From assembly GCA_965249005.1 (NCBI GenBank), contig CBDFLD010000018.1, forward strand, positions 186,001 to 250,000: DNA of 64,000 bases, in the 5' to 3' direction. Below, piece by piece: positions 1 to 8,632 of the stretch. Below the pieces are notes generated by a model. It saw only the letters and a program-made list of their open reading frames with translations, was not told the DNA's origin and made no database searches. The translations under genes and the position numbers were made by a program. This stretch comes from CBDFLD01 sp965249005 (GTDB lineage: Bacteria; Acidobacteriota; UBA6911). The stretch's first letter is position 1. Every line of letters starts with the position of its first letter.

Positions 1-32
1 TCTACGCGCACATCGGGGCCGGGGCCCGGCGC

Positions 33-621
33 CTACCGATTCCGAAAGCGCGGGTTTCTCTTCTCGGCAAAGGCCGTCACACCCTCCCGAAAGTCCTCGC
101 TGGCATCGCATGCTCGAATCAGCGACTCGGCGTCCCGAGGCGAGTGTAGCGAGGCCGATTCCGCGGAATGGCGAATCGATTCCTTGATCGCTCGAAGCGT
201 CATGGGCGCGTTGCCCGCAACCTTGCGGCCAAGGGCCACAGTCGCAGCTTCCAGCTCTGATGGCGGGTGCATCTCCTGGATCAATCCCATCTCCTTGGCC
301 TTGGCCGCATTGATCTGGGTTGCCGTCAAGAAAAGATACCGGGCGCCGGCAGGTCCCAGTTCTTGCACGGCCCTTTGAATGCCGCGAAGCGAGTATCCGA
401 TCCCCAACCGGGCAGGCGTCAAAGCAAAGCGGGATTCACTGGAAGCCAGGCGAATATCGGCGCTGAGTGCCATCGCACAGCCACCCCCCATGCAGAAGCC
501 ATGGATCATGGCAATGGTCGGTTTCCGGCACTTCTCGAGCGCACCCAACACTTCTGTTGCCCGATTCTTGGTTGCGACCTCCAATCGGTTGGATCTCGAG
601 GCAAACTCCCTTTGAACCGGA
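33..621 (-). pseudogene. Enoyl-CoA hydratase/isomerase, 3' part of an IS-split gene
   Basis: This is the C-terminal ~195 codons of a crotonase-fold enoyl-CoA hydratase, ending in a TAG at 33-35. It contains the family signature around KPTIAMIHGFCMGGGCAMAL and the following SADIRLASS segment, the oxyanion-hole region of the fold. The matching N-terminus lies at 2273-2496 beyond an IS1380-type insertion. The two parts together give 813 nt (271 codons), the usual family length, and the reading frame is kept across the gap. Sequence from 622 to 830 is also open in this frame but belongs to the insertion element. Likely role before disruption: hydration of 2-enoyl-CoA in beta-oxidation. The gene is inactive unless the element excises precisely. 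Confidence 0.85.
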
Positions 622-2272
622 ATTTCCAATTTGGATCTCGGTTCCCAACATAATAGTCTCGAGCCACCATGGGAGCAAGAAAATCCCGGCCTCAGACCAA
701 CCATGGATCCAGTCAACGCATCCCAATGACCCGTTGTCGCCGTGGTAGTAGACCTTCTCACTCCTGCGTGGGCGATTTTCCAGACACATCGCCACACTCC
801 TTCCATGGCATTCCAATTCCGGACTTGCAAGCCGGGCGGCTAACCGCTTGGCAGCGGCAAGGCCCAGATCCGCCTGAGCATTTCACCAAACAACCGACGG
901 TCCAGATGCCCCTCGGCCAAGAGCAACCAGTAGTACCGCGCGTGCTTGACCAGCCTTCCGCCAGTCTTCATCAACCGGTGCTGCAAGCTCGTGAGCGACC
1001 AGCTCTTGATCCGGGGTGGTAGCCCGAGTCGCCGCCATAGGTTGCCTAGGTTGTAGGCGAGCACGCTCAACTGCAGGCGCACTTCATTCGCACGGAAGCG
1101 ATGGCAGGACAGCCGCGTCCAATGCGTCGCCTGCTTGCCTTCTTTGATCCATTGCTCCGCCGTGCCGCGCTTGTTGTAGAACCTCACCACCGAGCGGCTC
1201 GGCAAGCTCATGTTCGTGACAATGAACCCGACCCGCGGGAACAACTCGCCCTGGTGATGCTCGACCTTGGCGACGATCCGTCGCGGCCTCGACCAGCTTT
1301 CGGCCTGATAGCGGAAGCTCTTGTAGCGCACCAGTGGCTTGCGGCTGGGCCGACCTGGAGGACGAAACAGGATGTCGGCAATCTCCCACTCCAGGCTCTT
1401 GTTGGACGGGATGCGTATGGCATACTGAACGCCGCGCTCTTCCAGGGTCTCGTAAACCTCTGGCTTGGCGAAGGCGGCGTCTGCTCGAAAGACGATCTCT
1501 TTGCCTTGCTCCTGTTGAAAATCGATCTCCGGCAACAGAAGCTCGTCCCAGTCCTCGGCGCTATGCACGTTACCCGGCCGCAGCTTGGCCGCCAGACAGT
1601 CCCCGTGACTATTGAACAGAAACAGCGGATGGTAACACACGGACTCGAAGTGGCCATTGTAGGCGCTGCCTTCCTGCTGACCATGCACCGGACTCTCGCT
1701 TGAGTCCATATCCAACACTACGCGATCAGACTTGTCCAGAGCCTCGGCCTGTGCGAGTGTCTCTCGGTTCAGAGCCATCAGCCCGATCAGATTCTCTTCT
1801 CGCGTCAGCAGCTCCGTCTCGAACCAGTGTAACGTCGAGGTCAGCGCCGCACCGCGATCCCAGTTTTTCTTCGAGCCGATCAAGCGAAAGGTCGGATCAA
1901 CTGAGACCCGCGCGGCATCGTTAAGGTCTTCGTAGCCTGCCAGGCGACTATAGACCGATTGCCGCAGCAGATCGACGAGCGGGAACTGTTTGTTCAAGCC
2001 TTGCCGCGTGTCGTTGAGATGCTCGTCTATGAGTCGTCCCATCCCCAGCCGTTCGTCCAACTCGCGGACCAGAATCAGGCCACCCTCGGAGGTGACTCGC
2101 GATCCCTGAAAATCAACTTTGAGTAATCCGTTAAAGCTGAGTTGAAACCCCTTTCGTTCTTTTTCACCCATCGGGTGTTGCCCTCCAATGTGTCCTTATC
2201 ATTCTCCGACGCTTATAAATAGGGATGCCGAAGGCGGCTGAAAGGTTGCTATATTTCATTCAAATTGGAAAT
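622..2272 (-). mobile_element. IS1380-family insertion sequence, ~1.65 kb
   Basis: The element separates the two halves of an enoyl-CoA hydratase gene. The 12-mer ATTTCCAATTTG at 622-633 reappears inverted at 2261-2272 as CAAATTGGAAAT, and the match extends weakly inward (GGAT against GAAT), so I take these as the terminal inverted repeats. The single large ORF is an IS1380-type transposase. A length of 1651 bp fits the family. No clean target-site duplication could be read, because the repeat end and target overlap in similar sequence; the exact ends are uncertain by a few bases. Confidence 0.8.
840..2171 (-). CDS. IS1380-family transposase
   Basis: A 443-aa DDE transposase (DDE_Tnp_1-like) of the IS1380 type. 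The N-terminus (SFNGLLKVDFQGSRVTSEGG and a following LVRELDERLG) is typical of the family. Candidate catalytic acids are the aspartates in VVLDMDSSESP, the D of FRADAAFAKPEVYE, and the E in the RGTAEQWIKEGK segment, the YREK-like region of IS4/IS1380 superfamily enzymes. It appears complete and uninterrupted, so the element could still be mobile. It lies in the same orientation as the gene it interrupts. Confidence 0.9.
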   Translation of the reverse strand: MGEKERKGFQLSFNGLLKVDFQGSRVTSEGGLILVRELDERLGMGRLIDEHLNDTRQGLNKQFPLVDLLRQSVYSRLAGYEDLNDAARVSVDPTFRLIGSKKNWDRGAALTSTLHWFETELLTREENLIGLMALNRETLAQAEALDKSDRVVLDMDSSESPVHGQQEGSAYNGHFESVCYHPLFLFNSHGDCLAAKLRPGNVHSAEDWDELLLPEIDFQQEQGKEIVFRADAAFAKPEVYETLEERGVQYAIRIPSNKSLEWEIADILFRPPGRPSRKPLVRYKSFRYQAESWSRPRRIVAKVEHHQGELFPRVGFIVTNMSLPSRSVVRFYNKRGTAEQWIKEGKQATHWTRLSCHRFRANEVRLQLSVLAYNLGNLWRRLGLPPRIKSWSLTSLQHRLMKTGGRLVKHARYYWLLLAEGHLDRRLFGEMLRRIWALPLPSG

Positions 2273-2496
2273 CTGGGTTGAAGCTCCCGGATGTCGGCTC
2301 CCACTGAAAAGGCCTGCCTTCCCACACCTCTGAGGATGATCACCTGAACCTCGGGATCGGCCTCGAGCTCACCCAGGATACCCGGAATAGACTCCCACAT
2401 GCCGGGAGTGAGAGCGTTGAGCTTTTTCGGACGATTCAACACGATCCAGCCAAAGGGCGGGTCCCGGTCGGTCCTGATATTCGGATTATTACTCAT
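2273..2496 (-). pseudogene. Enoyl-CoA hydratase/isomerase, 5' part of an IS-split gene
   Basis: The first ~74 codons of the split enoyl-CoA hydratase, starting at ATG 2496 (MSNNPNIRTD). It carries the crotonase N-terminal signature PPFGWIVLNRPKKLNALT and the AFSVGADIREL segment that forms half of the CoA-ester oxyanion hole. The frame is cut at the inverted repeat of the IS1380 element. An in-frame extension upstream to 2643 has no supporting similarity and was not used. Between this start and the next gene (2497-2771) I see no further gene. Confidence 0.85.
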
Positions 2497-2771
2497 GTTG
2501 CATTCCGTTGGGAAACGGCATTGACTATTTTGCTGCGCCGCGTTATGGGGCCGAGACCGGACGGTGGGGCCCCGGCTGCTGGAAGAGACAGAAGTTATCA
2601 CAAATTCCAAATTGCAGACACGAAGATCCTGGGTTTGAAACAAACCGGCGTCGGCCCGTCCTGCACCAACGGGCCGGAAAGCGGATAGCTAATTCTTGTT
2701 TGCATCCTTCCGTCCGCACGGCAATTGCTGTAAGTTTGTTTGTTGTTGACCCGCCCCCTGGGAGGAGTCCC

Positions 2772-3752
2772 ATGAACTATACAAATCTCGGCAGGACTGG
2801 TGTCCAGGTATCCCGCATATGCCTGGGGTGTATGAGCTACGGCTCACCCAAGTGGCGGCCCTGGGTGTTGGAAGAGCAGGAGGCACTGCCCTTTTTTCGC
2901 AAGGCCATAGAGCTGGGAGTCAACTTCTTCGATACCGCGGACATGTACTCGCTGGGGGCGAGTGAAGAAATCACTGGCAAGGCCATGCGTGAGTTCGGCC
3001 GCCGGGAAGAAGTTTTTCTGGCCACCAAAGTGTACTTCCCCATGGGAGATGGGCCGAACATGCGCGGTCTTTCCCGCAAGCACATCGTGCAGGCATGCGA
3101 AGCGAGCCTGGCGCGCCTGGGAGTGGATACCATCGACCTGTACCAGATCCATCGCTTCGATGATCGGACTCCGCTGGAAGAAACTCTGTCCGCGCTCGAT
3201 CTGCTCATCCGCCAAGGGAAGGTCCGCTACATTGGGTGCAGTTCCGGCCCGGCCTGGAAGTTCGGCAAGTCTCTCTCTCTTTCGGACCGTTACGGGTGGG
3301 CTCGCTTCATATCGATGCAGAACCACTACAATCTCATCTACCGGGAAGAGGAAAGAGAGATGAACCCCCTTTGTGCTGAAGAGAGTGTCGCGGTACTGCC
3401 ATGGTCACCGCTGGCGCGAGGGCTGCTCGCTGGCACACGGAGGTCCCTGCAGGACCGAAGCTCGACGGTGCGCTCGGGAAGCGACGACTACGCGGAAAAA
3501 CTCTACGATACCTCCACGGACTGGAAGATCGTGGAGGCGGTCATGGAAGTCGCCAAGGAGCGGGGCGTCTCCGCTGCGCAAGTAGCAATCGCTTGGCTTC
3601 TTTCCAAGCCCATGGTCGTCGCCCCCATAATCGGGGCCACCAAGATCCAACATTTGGAGGAATCCATCGCGTCCGTTGAGGTGGAGTTGAGCCCGGTCGA
3701 AATCGAGAGGCTGGAGAAGCACTACGAACCTCACGAGGTTCGGGGATATTGA
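2772..3752 (+). CDS. Aldo/keto reductase
   Basis: A 326-aa NAD(P)H-dependent aldo/keto reductase with a TIM-barrel fold. The family signature is complete: NFFDTADMYSLGASEE (catalytic Asp and Tyr), ATKVYFP (catalytic Lys) and DLYQIHRFD (His). The LLIRQGKVRYIGCS segment, the MQNHYNLIYREEE region and the C-terminal VVAPIIGATKIQHLEESI cofactor region point to the YajO/Tas/YdhF-like AKR group. The ATG at 2772 is preceded by GGAGGAG, which decides the start over a longer open frame from 2508. The natural substrate cannot be read from sequence. Confidence 0.92.
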   Translation: MNYTNLGRTGVQVSRICLGCMSYGSPKWRPWVLEEQEALPFFRKAIELGVNFFDTADMYSLGASEEITGKAMREFGRREEVFLATKVYFPMGDGPNMRGLSRKHIVQACEASLARLGVDTIDLYQIHRFDDRTPLEETLSALDLLIRQGKVRYIGCSSGPAWKFGKSLSLSDRYGWARFISMQNHYNLIYREEEREMNPLCAEESVAVLPWSPLARGLLAGTRRSLQDRSSTVRSGSDDYAEKLYDTSTDWKIVEAVMEVAKERGVSAAQVAIAWLLSKPMVVAPIIGATKIQHLEESIASVEVELSPVEIERLEKHYEPHEVRGY

Positions 3753-3837
3753 AGCAATCCGCTGTCTGCTCATGACACATCTTGGCATGCTGGTACGGGT
3801 CGGCGGCTACAGCAAAAAACCGAAGGAGAAACCGCGG

Positions 3838-4446
3838 ATGTCCGAGACAAAAAAAGCCAACCCGGCGCACCCGATTCACGATTTGATCTCCCGGCGTTGG
3901 AGCCCGTATGGCTTTGACTCTCGCCCGGTCTCGGAAGCAGACTTGGGGTCAATCTTCGAGGCGGCCCGCTGGGCTCCGTCTTCGTTCAACGAGCAGCCGT
4001 GGAGCTTTATCCTGGCCACTTCGGCGGACCCGGACGAATTCGAGAAACTACTCTCTTGCCTGATCGAACCGAACCAGGTTTGGGCAAGGTCCGCGCCGGT
4101 GTTGGCTCTCGGAGTTGCAGGCACCCGCTTCCGGCGAAACGACAAGCCGAACCGCGTCGCCATTCACGACCTCGGCCTCGCGGCCGGGAATCTCTCGCTG
4201 GAGGCAACCTCGCGGGGCCTTGTCGTGCATCAGATGGCCGGCATCCTTGTAGACCGCGCCCGAACGATCTATGCCGTACCGCAGGATCATGAAGTCGTGA
4301 CCGGGATCGCAATCGGCTACGCGGGGGACCCGGCTGGCCTGCCGGAAACACTGCAGGGCCGGGATCGCTCGCCTCGCGCTCGAAAGCCTCTGGACGAGTT
4401 CGTCTTTACCAGGGAGTGGGGCGCTGCAGCGGGGTGGGTTCGATGA
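3838..4446 (+). CDS. Nitroreductase family protein
   Basis: A 202-aa FMN-dependent nitroreductase-fold oxidoreductase. The N-terminal ISRRWSPYGFDSRPV gives the FMN-phosphate-binding Arg pair and is followed by AARWAPSSFNEQPWSFI, the standard substrate and flavin contact segment. The LAAGNLSLEATSRGLVVHQM helix and the GIAIGYAGDP segment complete the fold. The start at ATG 3838 is chosen because AAGGAG precedes it; the open frame extends to 3772 without a ribosome site. It lies 85 bp after the aldo/keto reductase on the same strand and may be co-transcribed. Substrate unknown. Confidence 0.9.
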   Translation: MSETKKANPAHPIHDLISRRWSPYGFDSRPVSEADLGSIFEAARWAPSSFNEQPWSFILATSADPDEFEKLLSCLIEPNQVWARSAPVLALGVAGTRFRRNDKPNRVAIHDLGLAAGNLSLEATSRGLVVHQMAGILVDRARTIYAVPQDHEVVTGIAIGYAGDPAGLPETLQGRDRSPRARKPLDEFVFTREWGAAAGWVR

Positions 4447-4497
4447 CGGGCCGCCGCCCCCGAACCCAGATAGCGGAAAGACCCTGCCTCGAGTTCC

Positions 4498-5457
4498 TCA
4501 AGCTGTTTCGGCCAGTTTCAAGATCTCCGAAAGAGACGGGATACCCTCCATGGCACCAATCGCCTTGCAGTTGAGGCCGGCAGCCGCGTTGGAGAAACGC
4601 ATGATCCGACCGACGGACCAATTCTGAAAAATCCCGTAGATGAAAGCGCCATGGAAGACGTCGCCGGCGCCGGTCGTGTCGACGGTGTCGACACAGAAGG
4701 CAGGAAATCGAACGCACTCGTTCCCGATGACAGCCATGGCCCCGTCCACGCCGTTCGTCGATGCGAGGAACCCGCCACAGATCTCACCGAGGGCAAGGAG
4801 TGACTCCGACGGATCATCCAGGCCGGTGAATTCGGCAGGAAACTCGGCGCTGGTAATGAGGAAATCGACTTTTTGAAAGAGTTTTTCTGCCTCGGGGAAC
4901 ACCTTGTCGATGTCCATCACAACCGGGATCCCGGCATCCCTGGCCCATGCGGCTGCGCTCAGCGCGGCGCCGCCGTCGACACCGTCCAGGTGCAGAACCT
5001 TTCCCGCGCATACCTGAGCAGGATCGAGCTCCGCATCTGCCAGATCCAGCTGTGGATCTCTATGCCAGAAGATCGTCCTTTCGCCATTTCGTTGATCGAT
5101 GACGATGAAGGCGCTTTGGTTCGGAACCCCCTGCTCGACGACAACCGAAGACACATCAACCTGCTCCGCTTTCAAGCTTTCCAGGATCAGGGCCCCGAGC
5201 TCGTCGGATCCGACCTTGCCAATGTATTTGCCCGCGAGTCCCATTCGAGCCAGAAAAACGAGCGCGGTTGCGGTCGGCCCGCCAGGAAGCTTCTTAAAAT
5301 CCAGGATGCGCGTCTTCGTATCCAGCCGAGGATAGCGGGGAACGACGCAGAGTTGATCCACTGCATTGACTCCGACGCCAATCACATCAAAGGGTTTTTC
5401 CGATGACAGGTGCAGATCGAATCGATCCTCGACATGCTGCGGAGGCTTGACGCTCAT
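4498..5457 (-). CDS. PfkB-family carbohydrate kinase
   Basis: A 319-aa ribokinase/PfkB-superfamily sugar or nucleoside kinase. The N-terminal FDVIGVGVNAVDQLCVVP strand, the KKLPGGPTATALVFLARMG glycine-rich segment (PfkB signature 1) and the DTVDTTGAGDVFHGAF motif (signature 2, with the catalytic Asp and anion hole) are all present. The ATG at 5457 is preferred over a TTG at 5496 in the same frame; no strong ribosome site is visible for either. It lies 130 bp downstream of sohB on the same strand. The phosphorylated substrate cannot be assigned. Confidence 0.9.
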   Translation of the reverse strand: MSVKPPQHVEDRFDLHLSSEKPFDVIGVGVNAVDQLCVVPRYPRLDTKTRILDFKKLPGGPTATALVFLARMGLAGKYIGKVGSDELGALILESLKAEQVDVSSVVVEQGVPNQSAFIVIDQRNGERTIFWHRDPQLDLADAELDPAQVCAGKVLHLDGVDGGAALSAAAWARDAGIPVVMDIDKVFPEAEKLFQKVDFLITSAEFPAEFTGLDDPSESLLALGEICGGFLASTNGVDGAMAVIGNECVRFPAFCVDTVDTTGAGDVFHGAFIYGIFQNWSVGRIMRFSNAAAGLNCKAIGAMEGIPSLSEILKLAETA

Positions 5458-5589
5458 GAGTTCAGGGTGTCCGCGATCTGATAAGTGGAAGTCCAATCGA
5501 TACGCGTCTGCTCTCGTTGCTCCATCACCCTATTGAATATCTCCCTCTGGAGCGAAATCAAGCCAAGTCCCTCAGCCAGCAAGCCGCCC

Positions 5590-6585
5590 TCAGGTTGAAA
5601 AGAGCAATCTCTCCATCGAGGAACGAACCACCGAGGCCACCTTCTCGACCATCGGTCCTTTTTTCTTGTAGGTGACGTGAAACAGATCTGCGTCTTCACT
5701 CGCCGAGAGCAGGTAGTCATCGCTCGTTTCCAGTTCGTCGACAAGCTTGAGCTCGAGTGCCTGGACCCCGTACCAATGTTCGCCGGTGGCGACCGCCGTC
5801 ATATCTACCTGGGGGCGGTGGCGCTCCACGAGGGCCTTGAAGAGTTGGTGTGTTTCGTCGAGCTGCTTTCCAACGATGGCGCGCTCCGCTTCGGTGTTCT
5901 TGCCGAACAGGGTGAGCGTCCGCTTCAGCTCGCCCGCCTTGATCTGCTCGAAATCGACCCCCGATTTCTCCAGCAAGCGGTGAAAGTTGGGGAACTGGGC
6001 GAGCACCCCGATGGAACCCAGGACCGCGAACGGCGCGGCAACGATGCGGTTACCCACGCAGGCCATCAAATATCCGCCACTGGCGGCAACCTTGTCTACT
6101 GAAATCGTCAGGGGTACTTCCTTTTGCCGGAGTCGTAACAGTTGCGAAGCGGCCAGGCCATGGCTGTGAACCAAACCCCCACTGTTTTCCAGCCGTACCA
6201 CCACCTCGTCCTTCTCGGTAGCCACAGTGAGGATAGCGGTGATCTCTTCGCGCAAGTTGGAAACCTCCGTCGCGCGAATGTCGCCGTGGAAATCGAGCAC
6301 AAAAATCCTTCGCTTCGTTTCTCGGCCGGCCCTCTTCTTTTCTGCTTTTCTTTTCGCCTTGTCGGCCTTCAGTGTCTTTTTGAACTCGCCCCGCGGAAGC
6401 ATCTCCATCTGCAGGATCTTGGCCATGAGGTTGTATTTCTTATTCAGGCTCTTCACCTCCAGTCGTTCCGGAGCTGCCCTTCTGTGCGAAAACGAGACGA
6501 TGGAACCAATGATCAGCCAGGCCAAGAACACGACCGTCACCGACTTTGCGAAAAACAGACCATACTGCACCAAGATTTCCGTCAT
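5590..6585 (-). CDS. sohB: SohB-like inner-membrane peptidase (S49)
   Basis: A 331-aa membrane-anchored peptidase of family S49. An N-terminal transmembrane segment (SVTVVFLAWLIIGSIVSF) is followed by a charged KADKAKRKAEKKRAGRETKR linker and the protease domain. The nucleophile is the Ser in VAASGGYLMACVGNRI, and the general-base Lys is expected in the GELKRTLTLFG region. The length and single catalytic domain fit SohB rather than the doubled SppA. The ATG at 6585 is chosen because GGGGAGAAG lies just before it. It is presumed to degrade membrane or signal peptides on the periplasmic side. Confidence 0.88.
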   Translation of the reverse strand: MTEILVQYGLFFAKSVTVVFLAWLIIGSIVSFSHRRAAPERLEVKSLNKKYNLMAKILQMEMLPRGEFKKTLKADKAKRKAEKKRAGRETKRRIFVLDFHGDIRATEVSNLREEITAILTVATEKDEVVVRLENSGGLVHSHGLAASQLLRLRQKEVPLTISVDKVAASGGYLMACVGNRIVAAPFAVLGSIGVLAQFPNFHRLLEKSGVDFEQIKAGELKRTLTLFGKNTEAERAIVGKQLDETHQLFKALVERHRPQVDMTAVATGEHWYGVQALELKLVDELETSDDYLLSASEDADLFHVTYKKKGPMVEKVASVVRSSMERLLFST

Positions 6586-6773
6586 TTTCTTCTCCCCAAA
6601 ATGTATTCTAGATTCCATTGGATCATAACCTATGTTGCACCAGGTCGTGCGGCCCGGTGCCCTTTCCGTCGACCGCTATCCGCAGCCGCACCGGGTCACG
6701 GCACACCTACTGCGGCCCGGTGTCACTTTCCTCCCTTTGTGATGTATACTGCACGATTGGTCGGGGGCGCACC

Positions 6774-7175
6774 GTGAAAGACATCATCGATCTTCTGGAA
6801 GAATCTTCCACAACCGTTGCGGTAGTCGGGGCAACAGACGATTCCGGGAAATACGGGTCCGTCATCTACCGGGACCTCAAACGGAAAGGATTCGAAGTTT
6901 TTGCGGTCAATCCCAACAGAGAGACTGTCGACGGCGACCGGGCGTTCGCATCCCTCAGCGAGATTCCAGAAAAGCCGACCATCGCCAACATCGTGGTTCC
7001 ACCTGGGCCTGCCCTGAAAGTATTCGAGGAGTGTCTGGCCCTGGGAATAAACAACATCTGGATTCAGCCTGGAGCTGAGAGCCCGGAGAATCTAGATTTC
7101 CTGCAACAGAACAATTTCAACTATCTGGCCCACGCCTGTATCATGGTCCAGAGTCGTTTTCGGGCCTCACCCTGA
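6774..7175 (+). CDS. CoA-binding domain protein
   Basis: A 133-aa single-domain CoA-binding (Rossmann-type, YccU-like) protein. TVAVVGATDDSGKYGSVIYRDLKRKGFEVFAVNPN is the nucleotide/CoA-binding first half, and GINNIWIQPGAESPE is the conserved later motif of the family. The start is taken as GTG 6774, since the upstream open frame has no similarity. Its TGA overlaps the ATG of the aminotransferase by one base (TGATG), which implies translational coupling. Such proteins bind CoA, but their function is unsettled. Confidence 0.85.
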   Translation: MKDIIDLLEESSTTVAVVGATDDSGKYGSVIYRDLKRKGFEVFAVNPNRETVDGDRAFASLSEIPEKPTIANIVVPPGPALKVFEECLALGINNIWIQPGAESPENLDFLQQNNFNYLAHACIMVQSRFRASP

Positions 7176-8467
7176 TGACACGCAATGCCACACTGGACGT
7201 TCACCTCAATTTAAATGTCCGCGAGCTGAAGCAATCGGCGACGGTTGCCCTCAACGAGTACTGCGATTCCCTGGCACGCGAGGGTCGTGAAGTCTTTCGG
7301 CTCGGCTTGGGCCAGTCCCCCTTCCCCGTACCGCGGCCCGTGATCGAGGAGCTGCGGGCCAATGCGCATCAGAAAGCCTATTTGCCCGTTCGGGGTCTCG
7401 AAAGGCTGCGCCGTGCTGTCGCCGACTACCACAACCGGACTCAGGGTCTCACCTGCGGGGGAGACCACGTTCTGATCGGACCGGGATCGAAAGAACTGAT
7501 GTTTCTCCTCCAGTTGGTGTACTACGGTGATCTGGTCGTACCCACACCCGCGTGGGTCTCCTACGCCCCTCAGGCACACATCGTCGGCCGCAAGGTTCAT
7601 TTGCTGCACACGGAGCAAGCCATGGGGTGGCGCCTGACTCCCGATCAACTGCACGACCTGTGTTCCTCTGACGTCGGCCGTCCTCGCATCGTGGCGCTGA
7701 ATTACCCGAGCAATCCGACCGGGACCACTTACGCGGCCGAAGAACTTCAGGAGCTTGCTCGAATAGCGCGGCTGAATCGAGTCATCCTGTTGTCGGATGA
7801 GATATACGCAGAGCTGCATCACCAGGGGCAGCACATCTCCATTGCCCGTTTCTATCCGGAGGGAACCATCGTGAGCTCCGGGCTCAGCAAGTGGTGCGGC
7901 GCCGGCGGCTGGCGTCTCGGCACCTTCGCCTTCCCGGCCTCGCTTGCGTGGCTGCGAGAGGCAATGGCCTCGGTCGCGAGCGAAACTTACACCTCGACCA
8001 GCGCTCCGATTCAGTACGCGGCCGTACGAGCATTCGAAGGAGGAATGCGTATCGAACGTTATCTCTGGCACTCGCGGCGGGTTCTCGCCGGACTGGCTCG
8101 ATGGATTTGTCTCTACCTGAGAGAGGAAGGTTTCTTGCTGAACCTTCCCTCGGGAGCGTTCTATGTCTTCCCGGATTTCGAACCCTTTCGGGAACGACTG
8201 CGCACCCGGGGAATCCTGACAAGTCCACAACTCTGCGATCGTCTGCTTCAAGACACCGGCGTCGCCATCCTGCCAGGAACCGATTTCGGGCGTGCGGCCG
8301 AAGAGCTCACCGCGCGCATCGCCTACGTGGACTTCGACGGCGCCCGCGCCCTGGCGGCTGCGGAGCTTCTGAGCCGCGACGAGCCGGTCGGAATGGAGTA
8401 CCTCGAAACATACTGCGTCAAGGTTCTAACCGCGATCAGACGACTCCGGGAGTGGGTGAAGCAGTAA
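7175..8467 (+). CDS. Class I/II pyridoxal-phosphate aminotransferase
   Basis: A 430-aa fold-type I aminotransferase. FRLGLGQSPFPVP near the N-terminus, ALNYPSNPTGTTY (substrate carboxylate and PLP contacts), LLSDEIYAELHH (Asp to the pyridine nitrogen) and SSGLSKWCGAGGWRLG with the Schiff-base Lys are all visible. The late segment GVAILPGTDFG is also standard. It starts at the TGATG overlap with the CoA-binding protein. It is an aspartate/alanine-type AT by general similarity, but its amino donor and acceptor cannot be stated. A C-terminal tail of ~40 residues extends beyond the usual end. Confidence 0.9.
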   Translation: MTRNATLDVHLNLNVRELKQSATVALNEYCDSLAREGREVFRLGLGQSPFPVPRPVIEELRANAHQKAYLPVRGLERLRRAVADYHNRTQGLTCGGDHVLIGPGSKELMFLLQLVYYGDLVVPTPAWVSYAPQAHIVGRKVHLLHTEQAMGWRLTPDQLHDLCSSDVGRPRIVALNYPSNPTGTTYAAEELQELARIARLNRVILLSDEIYAELHHQGQHISIARFYPEGTIVSSGLSKWCGAGGWRLGTFAFPASLAWLREAMASVASETYTSTSAPIQYAAVRAFEGGMRIERYLWHSRRVLAGLARWICLYLREEGFLLNLPSGAFYVFPDFEPFRERLRTRGILTSPQLCDRLLQDTGVAILPGTDFGRAAEELTARIAYVDFDGARALAAAELLSRDEPVGMEYLETYCVKVLTAIRRLREWVKQ

Positions 8468-8632
8468 CCCCGGTTTCTCGAGTTGAATCGGGGAAAGCCT
8501 CGGATCTCCTCGCAAGATTTCTCCCCCGACGAATACACCGAGCACGGAGTCTCGACACCGCACTCGCGCGCAGGCTACAATGGTTTCTTCGACATCGAGC
8601 CAATCGAAGCAGCAACGGGTACAGCCACAGCC

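Noticed and set aside
622..830. Apparent N-terminus of the enoyl-CoA hydratase reading through from 830
   Set aside because: This is non-coding IS1380 sequence; the true N-terminus lies at 2273-2496.
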